Assembly: GCA_945883845.1 (NCBI GenBank)
Contig: CAMCYI010000012.1
Location: 1 to 64,000 of the forward strand
Length of the DNA stretch: 64,000 nt
Direction: 5' to 3'
Source: Bacteriovorax stolpii
Lineage (GTDB): Bacteria; Bdellovibrionota; Bacteriovoracia; Bacteriovoracales; Bacteriovoracaceae
The position numbers and the translations under genes are program-made. Within the stretch, counting starts at the first letter, position 1. Each line of letters begins with the position of its first letter. The notes under the pieces were generated by a model that worked only from the letters and a program-made list of their open reading frames with translations, was not told the origin of the DNA and ran no database searches. Shown here in pieces: positions 41,837 through 49,934 of the stretch.

Positions 41837-42628
41837 ATGAGCTCTAATAACAATATGACGTTGAACCTGAAGATCTGGCGCCAGAAGGGCCAGGAAGCTG
41901 AAGGAAAACTTGTGGATTACAGGGTCGAACATGTCTCTCCGGATATGTCGTTCCTCGAAATGATCGATGTTCTTAACGAACAACTCATTCGTAAGGGTGA
42001 AGATCCAATTGCGTTCGATCACGACTGTCGCGAAGGAATTTGCGGGATGTGCTCTATGATGATCAATGGTAAGGCCCATGGTGGATATAAAAACACCACG
42101 ACCTGCCAGGTTCACATGCGCTTGTACAAAGACGGCGACACGATCGTCGTTGAACCTTTCAGAGCATCTGCTTTCCCTATCATCAAAGATCTCACTGTTA
42201 ATCGCGCAGGCCTGGATAAAGTGATCATCGCCGGCGGTTACATCACGGCGAACACTGGAAACGCGCAAGACGCAAACGCAATCCTCATTCCGAAACCAAT
42301 TGCTGACGAAGCGATGGATGCTGCTGCCTGTATCGGTTGTGGTGCCTGCGTTGCTTCTTGTCCGAATGGATCAGCGATGCTTTTCATGGGCGCGAAAGTT
42401 TCCCAGTTAGCTCTTCTTCCACAAGGCCAGCCCGAGAGTGCTAAACGCACACTCAACATGGTTAACGTTCATGACTCTCTCGGATTCGGAAACTGTACAA
42501 ATCACGCTGAGTGCGAAGCGACTTGCCCGAAAGGAATTTCGATCGAGCACATCGCCCGCATGAACCGCGAATACCTCAAGGCCGCTTTCACGTATCACGA
42601 GAAAAATCGTTCTGAAGGTGGTGCTTAA
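41837..42628 (+). CDS. sdhB: Succinate dehydrogenase iron-sulfur subunit
   Basis: A 263-residue subunit that relays electrons from SdhA to the membrane anchor. The [2Fe-2S] site is CREGICGMCSMMING with the fourth cysteine in TTTCQ. The 4Fe and 3Fe clusters use CIGCGACVASCPNG and the later CTNHAECEATCPKGI. The start follows AAGGAGAGACT. The stop codon shares one base with the ATG of the next gene, an exported hypothetical protein, which therefore seems to be translated with the operon. Confidence 0.97.
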   Translation: MSSNNNMTLNLKIWRQKGQEAEGKLVDYRVEHVSPDMSFLEMIDVLNEQLIRKGEDPIAFDHDCREGICGMCSMMINGKAHGGYKNTTTCQVHMRLYKDGDTIVVEPFRASAFPIIKDLTVNRAGLDKVIIAGGYITANTGNAQDANAILIPKPIADEAMDAAACIGCGACVASCPNGSAMLFMGAKVSQLALLPQGQPESAKRTLNMVNVHDSLGFGNCTNHAECEATCPKGISIEHIARMNREYLKAAFTYHEKNRSEGGA

Positions 42629-43017
42629 TGAAAACTCTCCTTCTCCTTTCTTTTGTCACTTTTACTGCTTCAGCATTCTCATACTCCGAGTTTGAGAGCT
42701 GGAAAAAAGTTTCAACTAAAACCGAAAAGGCCAGGGGCGGAAAGCAGTTTAAGGCGCTCATGGAAAAATATCCTGAAGTGTTCCCTTTCGGTAATGTGAA
42801 GAAAGTTGTGAGTGCTTCTGTGACGTTTGTAACCTGGAAGTACGTCGGTACTCATACGTGTGCTCCAGAAGATGCTCGTCTTATCTATACGGGAAGAGGC
42901 ATGAGCTACTGTGATAAGCAGGGAGCTGCTACAGTTTGTGGAAGTTCTGTGGCCCAGCCTCCGATGGGAGACTACGATCCTTGTCAGTGGGGATTTGAAG
43001 AAGAAACTCAGTACTAA
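42628..43017 (+). CDS. Exported hypothetical protein coupled to sdhB
   Basis: A 129-residue precursor whose ATG overlaps the sdhB stop (TAATG). A signal peptide of about 17 residues ends at FTASAFSY. The mature chain has a FESWKKVSTK start, strand-rich centre and four cysteines in the second half (THTCAPED, SYCDKQG, ATVCGSS, DPCQWG), likely two disulfides. I do not know the family. Being tied to the complex II operon it may be there by chance of operon growth, or may act in the envelope near the respiratory chain. A strong terminator follows. Confidence 0.7.
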   Translation: MKTLLLLSFVTFTASAFSYSEFESWKKVSTKTEKARGGKQFKALMEKYPEVFPFGNVKKVVSASVTFVTWKYVGTHTCAPEDARLIYTGRGMSYCDKQGAATVCGSSVAQPPMGDYDPCQWGFEEETQY

Positions 43018-43051
43018 AAAAAAGCCCCTCGAAAGAGGGGCTTTTTTTTAT
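43018..43051. terminator. Bidirectional rho-independent terminator after the sdh operon
   Basis: The stem AAAGCCCCTC (43021-43030) with GAGGGGCTTT (43035-43044) and the tetraloop GAAA, flanked by an A-run and a T-run. It ends the sdh operon and also the minus-strand gene ending at 43052. Confidence 0.9.
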
Positions 43052-43528
43052 TTATAGATTTACGAATTTAACAAGCTCTCGTCTGATGACTGTGCCTTCA
43101 TCAACACCTTCGATTTCAAGAACCGCTTCGATATTGCCGCTACGATTTTCTTTCTTCATCTTGAGTGTCGCTACACCTTCATCCTGAGCAATAGAATAAG
43201 CACCATTTATTTTCCATGAAGAAGGGTTCGCATTCATATCACTCTGCCAGTAGTACCATGTGTTAGCGACGGTCGAATCCTCAACATCAATGTACTCACA
43301 GATTTCAGCATGAATTTCATCTGCAGCTTTCCAGGCATAAAAGCCCAGTGTCTGGTTCTTAGTGTTCTTCATGATTTTGACATTTTTAAAACCATCTTTT
43401 TTTGCATCAGCGATGGATTGGTTGAGGTACTTCATGCCTGTAGCATCACAAGGCTTGATCGTTTTAGAAGCCGCAAAAGCCGAAAACGAGAGAAACGAAG
43501 CAAAAGCGAAAACGAATGTATTTTTCAT
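43052..43528 (-). CDS. Exported hypothetical protein
   Basis: A 158-residue precursor. The ATG at 43528 follows CAGGAGTCCTT. A signal peptide of about 20 residues (FLSFSAFAAS) is followed by a strand-rich chain with two cysteines (KPCDATG and EICEYID), probably a disulfide. The centre reads ANTWYYWQSDMNANPSSWKI and the end EGTVIRRELVKFVNL. No family recognised. It is similar in size and style to other exported genes of this region, but I see no sequence similarity among them. Confidence 0.68.
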   Translation of the reverse strand: MKNTFVFAFASFLSFSAFAASKTIKPCDATGMKYLNQSIADAKKDGFKNVKIMKNTKNQTLGFYAWKAADEIHAEICEYIDVEDSTVANTWYYWQSDMNANPSSWKINGAYSIAQDEGVATLKMKKENRSGNIEAVLEIEGVDEGTVIRRELVKFVNL

Positions 43529-43652
43529 AAGGACTCCTGTTTTTTGAACTCTTGTAAATTCATTGGCCCCGGAATGAAAGGAAGAAGCGTACGGGAAGAA
43601 TAATTTACCTGCTTGAAAGCTCAAAGGCATTCCTCTATCCCCCCGATTGTCC

Positions 43653-43658
43653 TATGAT
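43653..43658 (+). promoter_or_regulatory. Candidate -10 element for a leaderless EamA gene
   Basis: TATGAT ends seven bases before the ATG at 43665, and no Shine-Dalgarno lies between. The -35 position (TTCCTC) is weak. Confidence 0.35.
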
Positions 43659-43664
43659 TAATCT

Positions 43665-44522
43665 ATGTTCAAATCGATTCTCCTCCTCCTCGTTGCCATG
43701 GCATCCATTCAGTCGGGTGCCACACTCGCCAAGCGTTTGTTTCCTGTTGTTGGAGCGGCCGGCACGTCATCTCTGCGTCTTTTTTTCGCGTCTCTGATTT
43801 TGTGGGCCATCTGGAGACCATGGAAAACAAAACTCTCCAAAGTTGATCTGAAGTCAGTCGCCTTTTATGGCGTATCTCTTGGTCTCATGAATCTTCTCTT
43901 CTATTTTGCTCTCGCGCGTATTCCGTTAGGGATAGCCGTGGCCCTCGAATTTACCGGACCACTTGCTGTGGCCATTCTTTCTTCTAAGAAAAAAATAGAT
44001 ATCCTCTGGATCGTGATGGCAGGACTAGGGATTTATTTTTTGATGCCGGCAGCTGGTGCCGATACACATCTTGATTTTCTCGGCATGGCGCTCGCCGTTG
44101 GAGCAGGATTTTTTTGGGCACTCTATATCGTTTTCGGCAAAAAAGCGGGCGGTGGAAATCTTTCAGGGCAACTGGCCGCAAGCTGGGGAATGGCCTTTGC
44201 CGCTTTGATCGTCATTCCTTTTGGTTTGGCTTCAGCTGGGACAGCTCTCTTTGACTGGTCACTTTTACCCATCGCTATCTGCGTCGGTATCTTCTCAAGT
44301 GCTCTTCCCTACACTCTTGAAATGTTCGCTCTAAAAAGTATTCCAACGTCTACGTTTGGAGTTCTTATGAGCCTCGAACCTGCAATTGCTGCTCTTGCAG
44401 GATTCATATTTCTGAGCGAAACACTCTCGACTCTGCAGGTCGTTGCTATCTTCTGCATCATGCTTTCCTCTCTGGGAAGTTCTCTTACTGCTGCGAAGCC
44501 TGTCGAATTTCCTCTCGAGTAA
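43665..44522 (+). CDS. EamA/DMT-family transporter
   Basis: A 285-residue protein with ten predicted transmembrane helices in two repeated EamA units, each of five helices. The first unit holds the family GATLAKRLFPVVGA and RLFFASLIL segments, the second LYIVFGKKAGGG and LMSLEPAIAALAGFIFLSE, a standard closing motif. Members export amino acids, threonine/homoserine or other metabolites; the RhtA-like style near the end points to an amino-acid exporter, but the substrate is not decided. The ATG lacks a Shine-Dalgarno and follows a TATGAT by seven bases. Confidence 0.9.
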   Translation: MFKSILLLLVAMASIQSGATLAKRLFPVVGAAGTSSLRLFFASLILWAIWRPWKTKLSKVDLKSVAFYGVSLGLMNLLFYFALARIPLGIAVALEFTGPLAVAILSSKKKIDILWIVMAGLGIYFLMPAAGADTHLDFLGMALAVGAGFFWALYIVFGKKAGGGNLSGQLAASWGMAFAALIVIPFGLASAGTALFDWSLLPIAICVGIFSSALPYTLEMFALKSIPTSTFGVLMSLEPAIAALAGFIFLSETLSTLQVVAIFCIMLSSLGSSLTAAKPVEFPLE

Positions 44523-44666
44523 ATTAAAAATAATCCAGAAGCTTAAGAAAGAAAATCTTAAGTTTACTTCGAAGACTTAAGGATTTTCCACACGCAACCT
44601 TAACTGATAATTCACATGATTTATCTACTCCATCATGTGAGGATTATTTTCAATACGGAGGTTCTC

Positions 44667-45680
44667 ATGGCGAAAGGATTCGCACTGTATCTTCTTCTCT
44701 TCTCTCTTTTCTCTTTCCCAGCGTGGTCGCAGACAACGAACATTGAACGACTCAATGCGGTTGGTGACATCACTCGCATCGCCTTCGGATCGTGCAATGA
44801 TCAGAACGATCCACAGCCGCTGTGGCAAGATCTTCAGAAAACAAATCCGGACCTTTTCATTTGGGGCGGAGATGTGATCTACGCTGACTGGGAAGCATCT
44901 TACAACATGGCCGCTTCCTACCAGAAACAACTTCTACATCAGGACTATCTGACCTTCAGGTCCAAGACTCCCATCATCGGAACATGGGACGATCACGACT
45001 ACGCATGGGATAACGCTGACGGCACGGCCATGAATAAAAAGGCATCACAAAAAATGTTTCTTGATTTCCTGGAAGAGCCCGAGACTTCCATGCGCAGGAT
45101 CCAGGAGGGCGTCCACACGGCCTACGACCTGGGAGTTGAGGGTCGAAAGATCAAAGTCATCCTGCTTGATAACCGTTACTTCAAAAACCTAGATCCGAAT
45201 TATCCGATCCTCGGTAAAACCCAGTGGGACTGGCTCGAAAGCCAGTTCAAGACTTCCAAGGCTGATCTTCACTTTGTTGTGACGGGGCTTCCAGTATTTT
45301 CTCCCCTCATTCCTTACACCGAAGAATGGACGGAAAACTTCAAGGAAGTTCAGCGCATGCTCGACCTGATCAACAAGTACAAACCGAAAGGAATCATGTT
45401 CCTCACCGGTGACAAGCACTTCGCGGCGATTTCCCAGAACTATGGACAGCTTGAGTTCATGTCGAGCGGGATGACCCACGTGACCCAGCAAAGAACGTGG
45501 TGGTACCTCGGCAAAAAATATCCTCTGACATATTTCGGCCTGAACTACGGACTGATTGATATTTCCTGGCAGGGATCCACACCGAAGCTTCGTCTGGCCA
45601 TTCGAGGAACATCCGGCAGGGATATAAATCCAGCGAACTTCATCTGGAATAAATCAAAGAATAAATGGGATTGGCTCTAA
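44667..45680 (+). CDS. PhoD-like phosphodiesterase / alkaline phosphatase D family
   Basis: A 337-residue precursor. The ATG at 44667 follows ACGGAGGTTCTC. A signal peptide of about 22 residues ends FPAWSQ. PhoD metal-site motifs occur in order: IAFGSCND, LFIWGGDVIYAD, GTWDDHDYAWDNADG, LLDNRYF and FLTGDKHFA. Classical PhoD needs calcium and iron and cleaves phosphodiesters such as teichoic acids; this shorter type, lacking the N-terminal immunoglobulin-like domain, is common in Gram-negative bacteria. It ends three bases before the convergent polysaccharide deacetylase gene. Confidence 0.9.
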   Translation: MAKGFALYLLLFSLFSFPAWSQTTNIERLNAVGDITRIAFGSCNDQNDPQPLWQDLQKTNPDLFIWGGDVIYADWEASYNMAASYQKQLLHQDYLTFRSKTPIIGTWDDHDYAWDNADGTAMNKKASQKMFLDFLEEPETSMRRIQEGVHTAYDLGVEGRKIKVILLDNRYFKNLDPNYPILGKTQWDWLESQFKTSKADLHFVVTGLPVFSPLIPYTEEWTENFKEVQRMLDLINKYKPKGIMFLTGDKHFAAISQNYGQLEFMSSGMTHVTQQRTWWYLGKKYPLTYFGLNYGLIDISWQGSTPKLRLAIRGTSGRDINPANFIWNKSKNKWDWL

Positions 45681-45683
45681 TAC

Positions 45684-46856
45684 TCAGTTCACATCCGGTG
45701 GGATCAGACCACGAGACTGACACTGCCGGATCCATTCTTCTGTTTTCCGGTGCCAGCCACCACGAATACAGATTGATTCCTCTCCGTAGTCACAATCGTT
45801 ATACCATTTGCCGGTTTCACTCCAGCACCAGTTATCACCGGGCCGCTGGTTAGGATCACAATTGGCCGCCACTTCGATGTTACGAAGGAGATCTGCAATG
45901 GGATCAGCAACTGATGCCCTGACGGAAACAGGAGTAATCAACGTGCCTCGTTGTCTCAGAGACTCTGACCGGCTCACGGCCCGGGCATCAACGAACTCCA
46001 CACCCATGCACTTTGCAATATCAATGAGAACTGGAACAGCCGTTGCATTGAAAGGTTTGATGTCGTGGAAAAGAGCGACCATCGGTCTTGGATTATTCTG
46101 ATCACACATCTGACGTAGATTACTTAAGATATAATTTTTCAGGTCATCCTGAGTAGAAGGATGAGCGAACGCACCCGAATCTCCGGAGTCAAGGTTCCAG
46201 AGGAGATGTGAATATCCTTCTTCTGCAAGTTCGTGAAGAGGTTCGCTGAGCCTTCGGTATTCTGCCAAACGAACACTTCTGTCAGTGGATGAAAAATTCA
46301 TACCTCTGCGTTCAAGGAGATTTAATTCAGCTTCAGAAGGGAGAGCTCCTCTCCCGTAAGGAAACCGATACCAGTGAAGAGACTGTCTTGAGTAGGCTCC
46401 GTTCGTTGCCTGATCCAGCAACTGAGTGCTCGTGCGGATTTGATCGAGCCTATCTTCTGAACTCATTCCCGGATCGATAACAGCACCGGTGCTTGAGAGT
46501 TGGACTTCATAAGGCTCATGATCAAGCCCGTGGCTTGCGACAAGATGCCCTTCACTTAGTTCTCTTCTCACCATCGCCCGGGCCTCGGTGGCCGTACCCT
46601 GCAATCTGGAAGCAGTCACAAAAAATGTCGCTTTCACGTTGCGACTACGAAGGGTATCGAGGAGCAAAGGTGTGGTCGCAGAAGACGGGCCATCATCGAA
46701 TGTGAGGTGAACCTGAGGGTGTCTGGCAGCTTGCGGACAATTTATTCCCTGGGCCGCTGCCGTGACGAGCTGACCCAGCTCCGGATTACCAGGAGAGGAA
46801 CAGGTAAACGACCAGCCAAGGGTCGTCATCAATGTCATGAGAATGCCCAGAAACAT
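45684..46856 (-). CDS. Exported polysaccharide deacetylase with a Cys/Trp-rich C-terminal tail
   Basis: A 390-residue precursor with an N-terminal signal-like segment. The NodB domain has motif 1 HLTFDDGPS (D54, D55), motif 2 SHGLDH with the metal histidines H109 and H113, motif 3 WYRFPYGRG, and motif 5 ALFHDIKPF. It should deacetylate N-acetylglucosamine residues of peptidoglycan, chitin or an exopolysaccharide outside the cytoplasm. Bdellovibrio-type predators are known to use peptidoglycan deacetylases in prey, so a prey role is possible here (inference). Residues 330-390 form a separate tail with five cysteines and repeated Trp (NWCWSETGKWYNDC), perhaps carbohydrate-binding. Confidence 0.88.
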   Translation of the reverse strand: MFLGILMTLMTTLGWSFTCSSPGNPELGQLVTAAAQGINCPQAARHPQVHLTFDDGPSSATTPLLLDTLRSRNVKATFFVTASRLQGTATEARAMVRRELSEGHLVASHGLDHEPYEVQLSSTGAVIDPGMSSEDRLDQIRTSTQLLDQATNGAYSRQSLHWYRFPYGRGALPSEAELNLLERRGMNFSSTDRSVRLAEYRRLSEPLHELAEEGYSHLLWNLDSGDSGAFAHPSTQDDLKNYILSNLRQMCDQNNPRPMVALFHDIKPFNATAVPVLIDIAKCMGVEFVDARAVSRSESLRQRGTLITPVSVRASVADPIADLLRNIEVAANCDPNQRPGDNWCWSETGKWYNDCDYGEESICIRGGWHRKTEEWIRQCQSRGLIPPDVN

Positions 46857-46926
46857 GAAGTCTATTTCGGCATTTTTTTAATTTGTTAAAGCATTAAAGT
46901 GTATTGCTCGGGAATTGGTCTTAGAG

Positions 46927-46958
46927 AATAAAAAAGGGCAGCCGAAGCTGCCCTTTCC
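46927..46958 (-). terminator. Rho-independent terminator of the cysteine-repeat protein gene
   Basis: The stem AAAGGGCAGC (46933-46942) pairs with GCTGCCCTTT (46947-46956) around CGAA. Read on the minus strand it is followed by six or more T, so it ends the gene at 46980-48716. Confidence 0.88.
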
Positions 46959-46979
46959 AAAATTACGGGGATAATCTTT

Positions 46980-48716
46980 TTACTCAACCCAGGCATCCAC
47001 CTTAGTATAAGTTTTTTCAGATAGTGGTTTCTTAATGTTCAGGATCTCACCTTTGATGTTGATCGCTGAACCAAGTTTCATCGTCATAACCATTTCGTCA
47101 TCAACACGGATTGGTTGCTGCAGAAGTCCTGTGAGGTTCATAGCGAGAGTGGTTTTTCTTCTCTCAACAATCACGTTCACTTTTTGAGATGGGTAAACAT
47201 CTTTAAGTTCTGCGATGATTTTTCCACGACGAGTGATCGTCATTTCAATGGTTCCTTTCGCAGCGACGGTACCTTTAACTTCAGCATTCAACATAGATGT
47301 TTTCTTATCGAGAATGACGTCATTGAAGCGTTTCGGGAACACAGAAGGAATTGTCTTCGGATCAATCATCTCAATGAGCATCGAACCTTCAAGAGTAATG
47401 TCACCTTTCGTTTCACCGACGATCTTCACGTCTTTCTTCTGAAGGACAACGAGGACTGAAGGATCCTGCTTGAGGCCTGCAGAGACAGCGAACTGAGAGT
47501 TCTCAGGGTTAAGACCCGCGAGAAGAATCTGTATCGGGAACTCTGCACGGAGACCGTTAGACTTGATATCGATTTCTACGTTCGCTCCGACTTTTTTCTG
47601 GAGCGGCTGATTCTGAACTTCATCTTTCATACAAGCGTAAGATTCAGGCTTGTAGACTGTTTCCATGGCACAGACGTTTTGTGAGTAAGGAATATCACGA
47701 CATTCATTATGGGCAGGAATTGTTTCGCAACGTTCGCGAGGAACTTGCTGACATTCCTGATCCTGATAGCTGACGTTACGGCAAGATTCTGCGCCCGGAA
47801 CTGAGTGACAAGTCTGACCACCGCCAACTGTCTGGCAAGATTGTCCGCCGCCTACAGTGCGACAAGACTGTTCTCCACCGACAGTCTGACATGACTGGCC
47901 TCCACCCACTGTCCGGCAAGATTGTTCTCCACCTACAGTGCGACAGTCCTGGCCACCGCCTACAGTGCGACAGTCCTGACCACCACCCACTGTGCGACAA
48001 ACCTGATCACCTGGAACTGAACGACAGCTTCTTCCGCCACCGACAGTCTGACATGATTGACCGCCGCCAACAGTTGTACAGACGTTTTCTCCTGAAGAGT
48101 TTACGCGACAAACTTCGCGGGTCGGACGTTCAACACAAACTTCTCTACCCGGAACATCTGTGCAAACTTCTCGAGAAGGTCCCGCAGAACATTCCTGACG
48201 TGAAGGACGATCCGTACATTCCTGACGTGAAGGACGATCAGTACATACCTGGCGAGATGGACTTGTTGAACATTCCTGACGTGATGGACGATCTGTACAA
48301 ACTTCGCGGCTTGGACTTGTCGAACATTCCTGACGTGTTGGTCTCTCTGTACACACTTCACGAGTCGGCACCTGCTCACACTCGGTGCGTGAAGGACCGC
48401 GTGAACATTCCTGACGGTACCGGGTGACGCTTCGGCATTGGTTATCATAATCGGTCCAGCAGTTTTCTCTGGAAGGAACGCGAGCACACTCTTGTCGTGT
48501 ACGTGTGATGTCCCGACAAACGTTCTCCTGATGAGGAACTTGTCTGATACATGTTCCAGGCACCTGAACAACCACAGGCCGGATCACTTGCATGATGCCA
48601 TCAAGCTTGATCGCTTCGTGGGCCTGGCCGTTGTAATTTAAAACGGATTCGATCTGTGCCGAAGCAATGATCGGGAAAAGGGACATAAAGATAACTTTCG
48701 CAATCTGGCAAACCAT
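46980..48716 (-). CDS. Exported protein with tandem nine-residue cysteine repeats
   Basis: A 578-residue precursor. The start ATG follows AAGGAGTGTCATT; a signal peptide of about 20 residues ends IIASAQ. From C56 to C362 there are 34 cysteines, most spaced exactly nine residues apart. Block A (residues 113-202) is ten units like CTDRPSRQE or CSTSPSREV; block B (213-311) is eleven units like CRTVGGGQS or CQTVGGEQS. Flanking units are less regular. The last 215 residues are cysteine-free, strand-rich and resemble an envelope beta domain (VEIDIKSNGLRAEF, VNVIVERRKTTLAM). The family is unknown to me. A rigid, disulfide-laddered surface fibre or stalk is a reasonable guess; metal binding is an alternative. 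Confidence 0.85.
   Translation of the reverse strand: MVCQIAKVIFMSLFPIIASAQIESVLNYNGQAHEAIKLDGIMQVIRPVVVQVPGTCIRQVPHQENVCRDITRTRQECARVPSRENCWTDYDNQCRSVTRYRQECSRGPSRTECEQVPTREVCTERPTRQECSTSPSREVCTDRPSRQECSTSPSRQVCTDRPSRQECTDRPSRQECSAGPSREVCTDVPGREVCVERPTREVCRVNSSGENVCTTVGGGQSCQTVGGGRSCRSVPGDQVCRTVGGGQDCRTVGGGQDCRTVGGEQSCRTVGGGQSCQTVGGEQSCRTVGGGQSCQTVGGGQTCHSVPGAESCRNVSYQDQECQQVPRERCETIPAHNECRDIPYSQNVCAMETVYKPESYACMKDEVQNQPLQKKVGANVEIDIKSNGLRAEFPIQILLAGLNPENSQFAVSAGLKQDPSVLVVLQKKDVKIVGETKGDITLEGSMLIEMIDPKTIPSVFPKRFNDVILDKKTSMLNAEVKGTVAAKGTIEMTITRRGKIIAELKDVYPSQKVNVIVERRKTTLAMNLTGLLQQPIRVDDEMVMTMKLGSAINIKGEILNIKKPLSEKTYTKVDAWVE
47784..48380 (-). repeat. 27-base tandem coding repeats, two families
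   Basis: These encode the nine-residue cysteine units. Block A covers 48111-48380 (ten units) and block B 47784-48080 (eleven units). Neighbouring units are near-identical at DNA level in places, for example the CRTVGGGQD units. They are coding repeats in frame, so unit gain or loss would keep the frame. Confidence 0.85.
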
Positions 48717-48896
48717 AATGACACTCCTTGTGTATAACTTGAGCGCTCTAGTGCAATAAAAAGGCCATGGTGTTTTTCCATTTTATCAGTCACTAGACGC
48801 AGGACGCAAAGATACCAGTGTCGTTCGATCCAACATTGACAGCACTCCTTCATGCTGATGAAATTACCTTTCATCAAATTAAACATCGGAGAATTA

Positions 48897-49352
48897 ATGC
48901 GCGCTCTTCTTTTCTCATCTCTCTTTATTTCTATGTCGGCATTCGCAGCGTGCCCGGATCTCTCTGGTTCTTTTAAGATCTGTAAAAGTAATTCTGACGA
49001 TAGCTCCCCTTCAACAGATATGGTGATCACTCAGGTTGTTAAAAGTGGCATCATGACATACACCGTGGCTTCAACCAGTGCTGAAGGCGAAAGAATCTCA
49101 GAAATCTATATTGCTGACGGTAAAACACGCTCACAAAACCAAGTTGATCCCGAAACAGGTCTCGAATTCACATTTTCTCAAAACGTCGTGTGTATCGGTA
49201 GTTCTCTGAAAGTTAAAGTCGGTGTAAAGGTTCCTGAACAGAACATCGCAGACCTCACGATGCTGGCAACGAAAACCGGCCAGCGCCTGACGATGGTAAC
49301 CACGGGAACAATGCTTGAGCAGCCAGTGAGTGAAACTGAAATTTGCGAGTAA
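48897..49352 (+). CDS. Exported hypothetical protein
   Basis: A 151-residue precursor. The ATG follows CGGAGAATTA. A signal peptide of about 18 residues (FISMSAFAA) leads to a mature chain starting ACPDLSGSFKICKS, with four cysteines in all (also VVCIGSS and the end EICE). The start SGSFKICKSN.. and the strand-rich rest resemble small lipocalin-like exported barrels, but I cannot name the family. It is divergent from the cysteine-repeat protein gene with 180 bases between, which holds the palindrome GAGCGCTC at 48741-48748. A strong terminator follows. Confidence 0.7.
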   Translation: MRALLFSSLFISMSAFAACPDLSGSFKICKSNSDDSSPSTDMVITQVVKSGIMTYTVASTSAEGERISEIYIADGKTRSQNQVDPETGLEFTFSQNVVCIGSSLKVKVGVKVPEQNIADLTMLATKTGQRLTMVTTGTMLEQPVSETEICE

Positions 49353-49370
49353 GAAATTAGAAAATTGACA

Positions 49371-49402
49371 AAAAAAAGCCCCTCATTCGAGGGGCTTTTT
49401 TT
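49371..49402. terminator. Bidirectional rho-independent terminator
   Basis: An A-run, the stem GCCCCTC (49378-49384) with GAGGGGC (49389-49395), loop ATTC, then a T-run. The stem is the same as in the terminator at 43018-43051, only the loop differs. Confidence 0.9.
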
Positions 49403-49405
49403 TAT

Positions 49406-49762
49406 TTATTGAATGTTGTTGCAGACCACTTTAGCTGAGACACCTTTCACCGAATCGATGAGGTCCCCTTTCAGAGCAACCCCAGTCGTACATGATTCCA
49501 GGACAATCTGGTAACCAAGAGCGAAACCATCAAAGCGCTTTTGACGGCCGAAGTTTCCACATCTGATCGTGCTTTTTTCGAGAGGAATTTCGAGTTCTTT
49601 ATTAATCGTCAGTGTTTCATCTGAGATCTCAATTGTATCTACGCCTTCTACAACTTCGTCATTTGAGAACTGGCAGTTGAGGTTCGTCGTTCCAGCGAAA
49701 GCTTTCGACTGAAGAAGAGAAACCATCAATAATAAAAAACAAGCAGCCATCAGCTTTTTCAT
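49406..49762 (-). CDS. Exported hypothetical protein
   Basis: A 118-residue precursor. The ATG at 49762 follows AAGGAGATGGAT. A signal peptide of about 23 residues ends SKAFAG. The mature chain is strand-rich with four cysteines (NLNCQFS, IRCGNFG, ESCTTGV, VVCNNIQ), likely two disulfides, and a VALKGDLIDSVKGVSAKV segment. Small exported proteins of this sort are common in Bdellovibrionota; I recognise no named family. It converges with the gene ending at 49352, sharing a bidirectional terminator. Confidence 0.68.
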   Translation of the reverse strand: MKKLMAACFLLLMVSLLQSKAFAGTTNLNCQFSNDEVVEGVDTIEISDETLTINKELEIPLEKSTIRCGNFGRQKRFDGFALGYQIVLESCTTGVALKGDLIDSVKGVSAKVVCNNIQ

Positions 49763-49825
49763 ATCCATCTCCTTAATTGATCCGGAATAAACAATAAGTA
49801 GCACGCTCGTTTTCAGAATGAATAG

Positions 49826-49873
49826 AAGTGCATTTTGGCACTTTGTACTTTTTTTTGAGGGCCTTTTTGGCCC
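49826..49873 (+). terminator. Two hairpins, the first with a T-run, upstream of the SprT-like gene
   Basis: The stem AAGTGC (49826-49831) with GCACTT (49838-49843) is followed by TGTAC and eight T, an intrinsic terminator on the plus strand. A second stem, GGGCC with GGCCC (49859-49873), follows. No plus-strand gene ends before it, and the gene to the right seems to start its mRNA only at 49935. A short RNA made in 49763-49850 could end here. Confidence 0.5.
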
Positions 49874-49922
49874 CGTATAAAAATTTTATGGCTCTTCACT
49901 TTCAAACCCTTAGCTGGCCCGG

Positions 49923-49928
49923 TATGAT
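49923..49928 (+). promoter_or_regulatory. Candidate -10 element for a leaderless SprT-like gene
   Basis: TATGAT ends seven bases before the ATG at 49935. TTTCAA stands 17 bases upstream as a weak -35. GGGG between them and the ATG is a possible but very close Shine-Dalgarno. Confidence 0.35.
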
Positions 49929-49934
49929 GGGGAC

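Noticed and set aside
44540..44572. Repeated CTTAAG hexamers after the EamA transporter gene, considered as a terminator
   Set aside because: The stem is short and A/T-rich and is not followed by a T-run.
47784..48380. Regular 27-base repeats that could suggest a CRISPR array
   Set aside because: The units follow one another without unique spacers, stay in one open frame and encode a regular cysteine repeat after a signal peptide.
48101..48571. Long open frames on other frames and strands across the cysteine repeats
   Set aside because: They arise from the repeat composition; none has a ribosome site or plausible protein.
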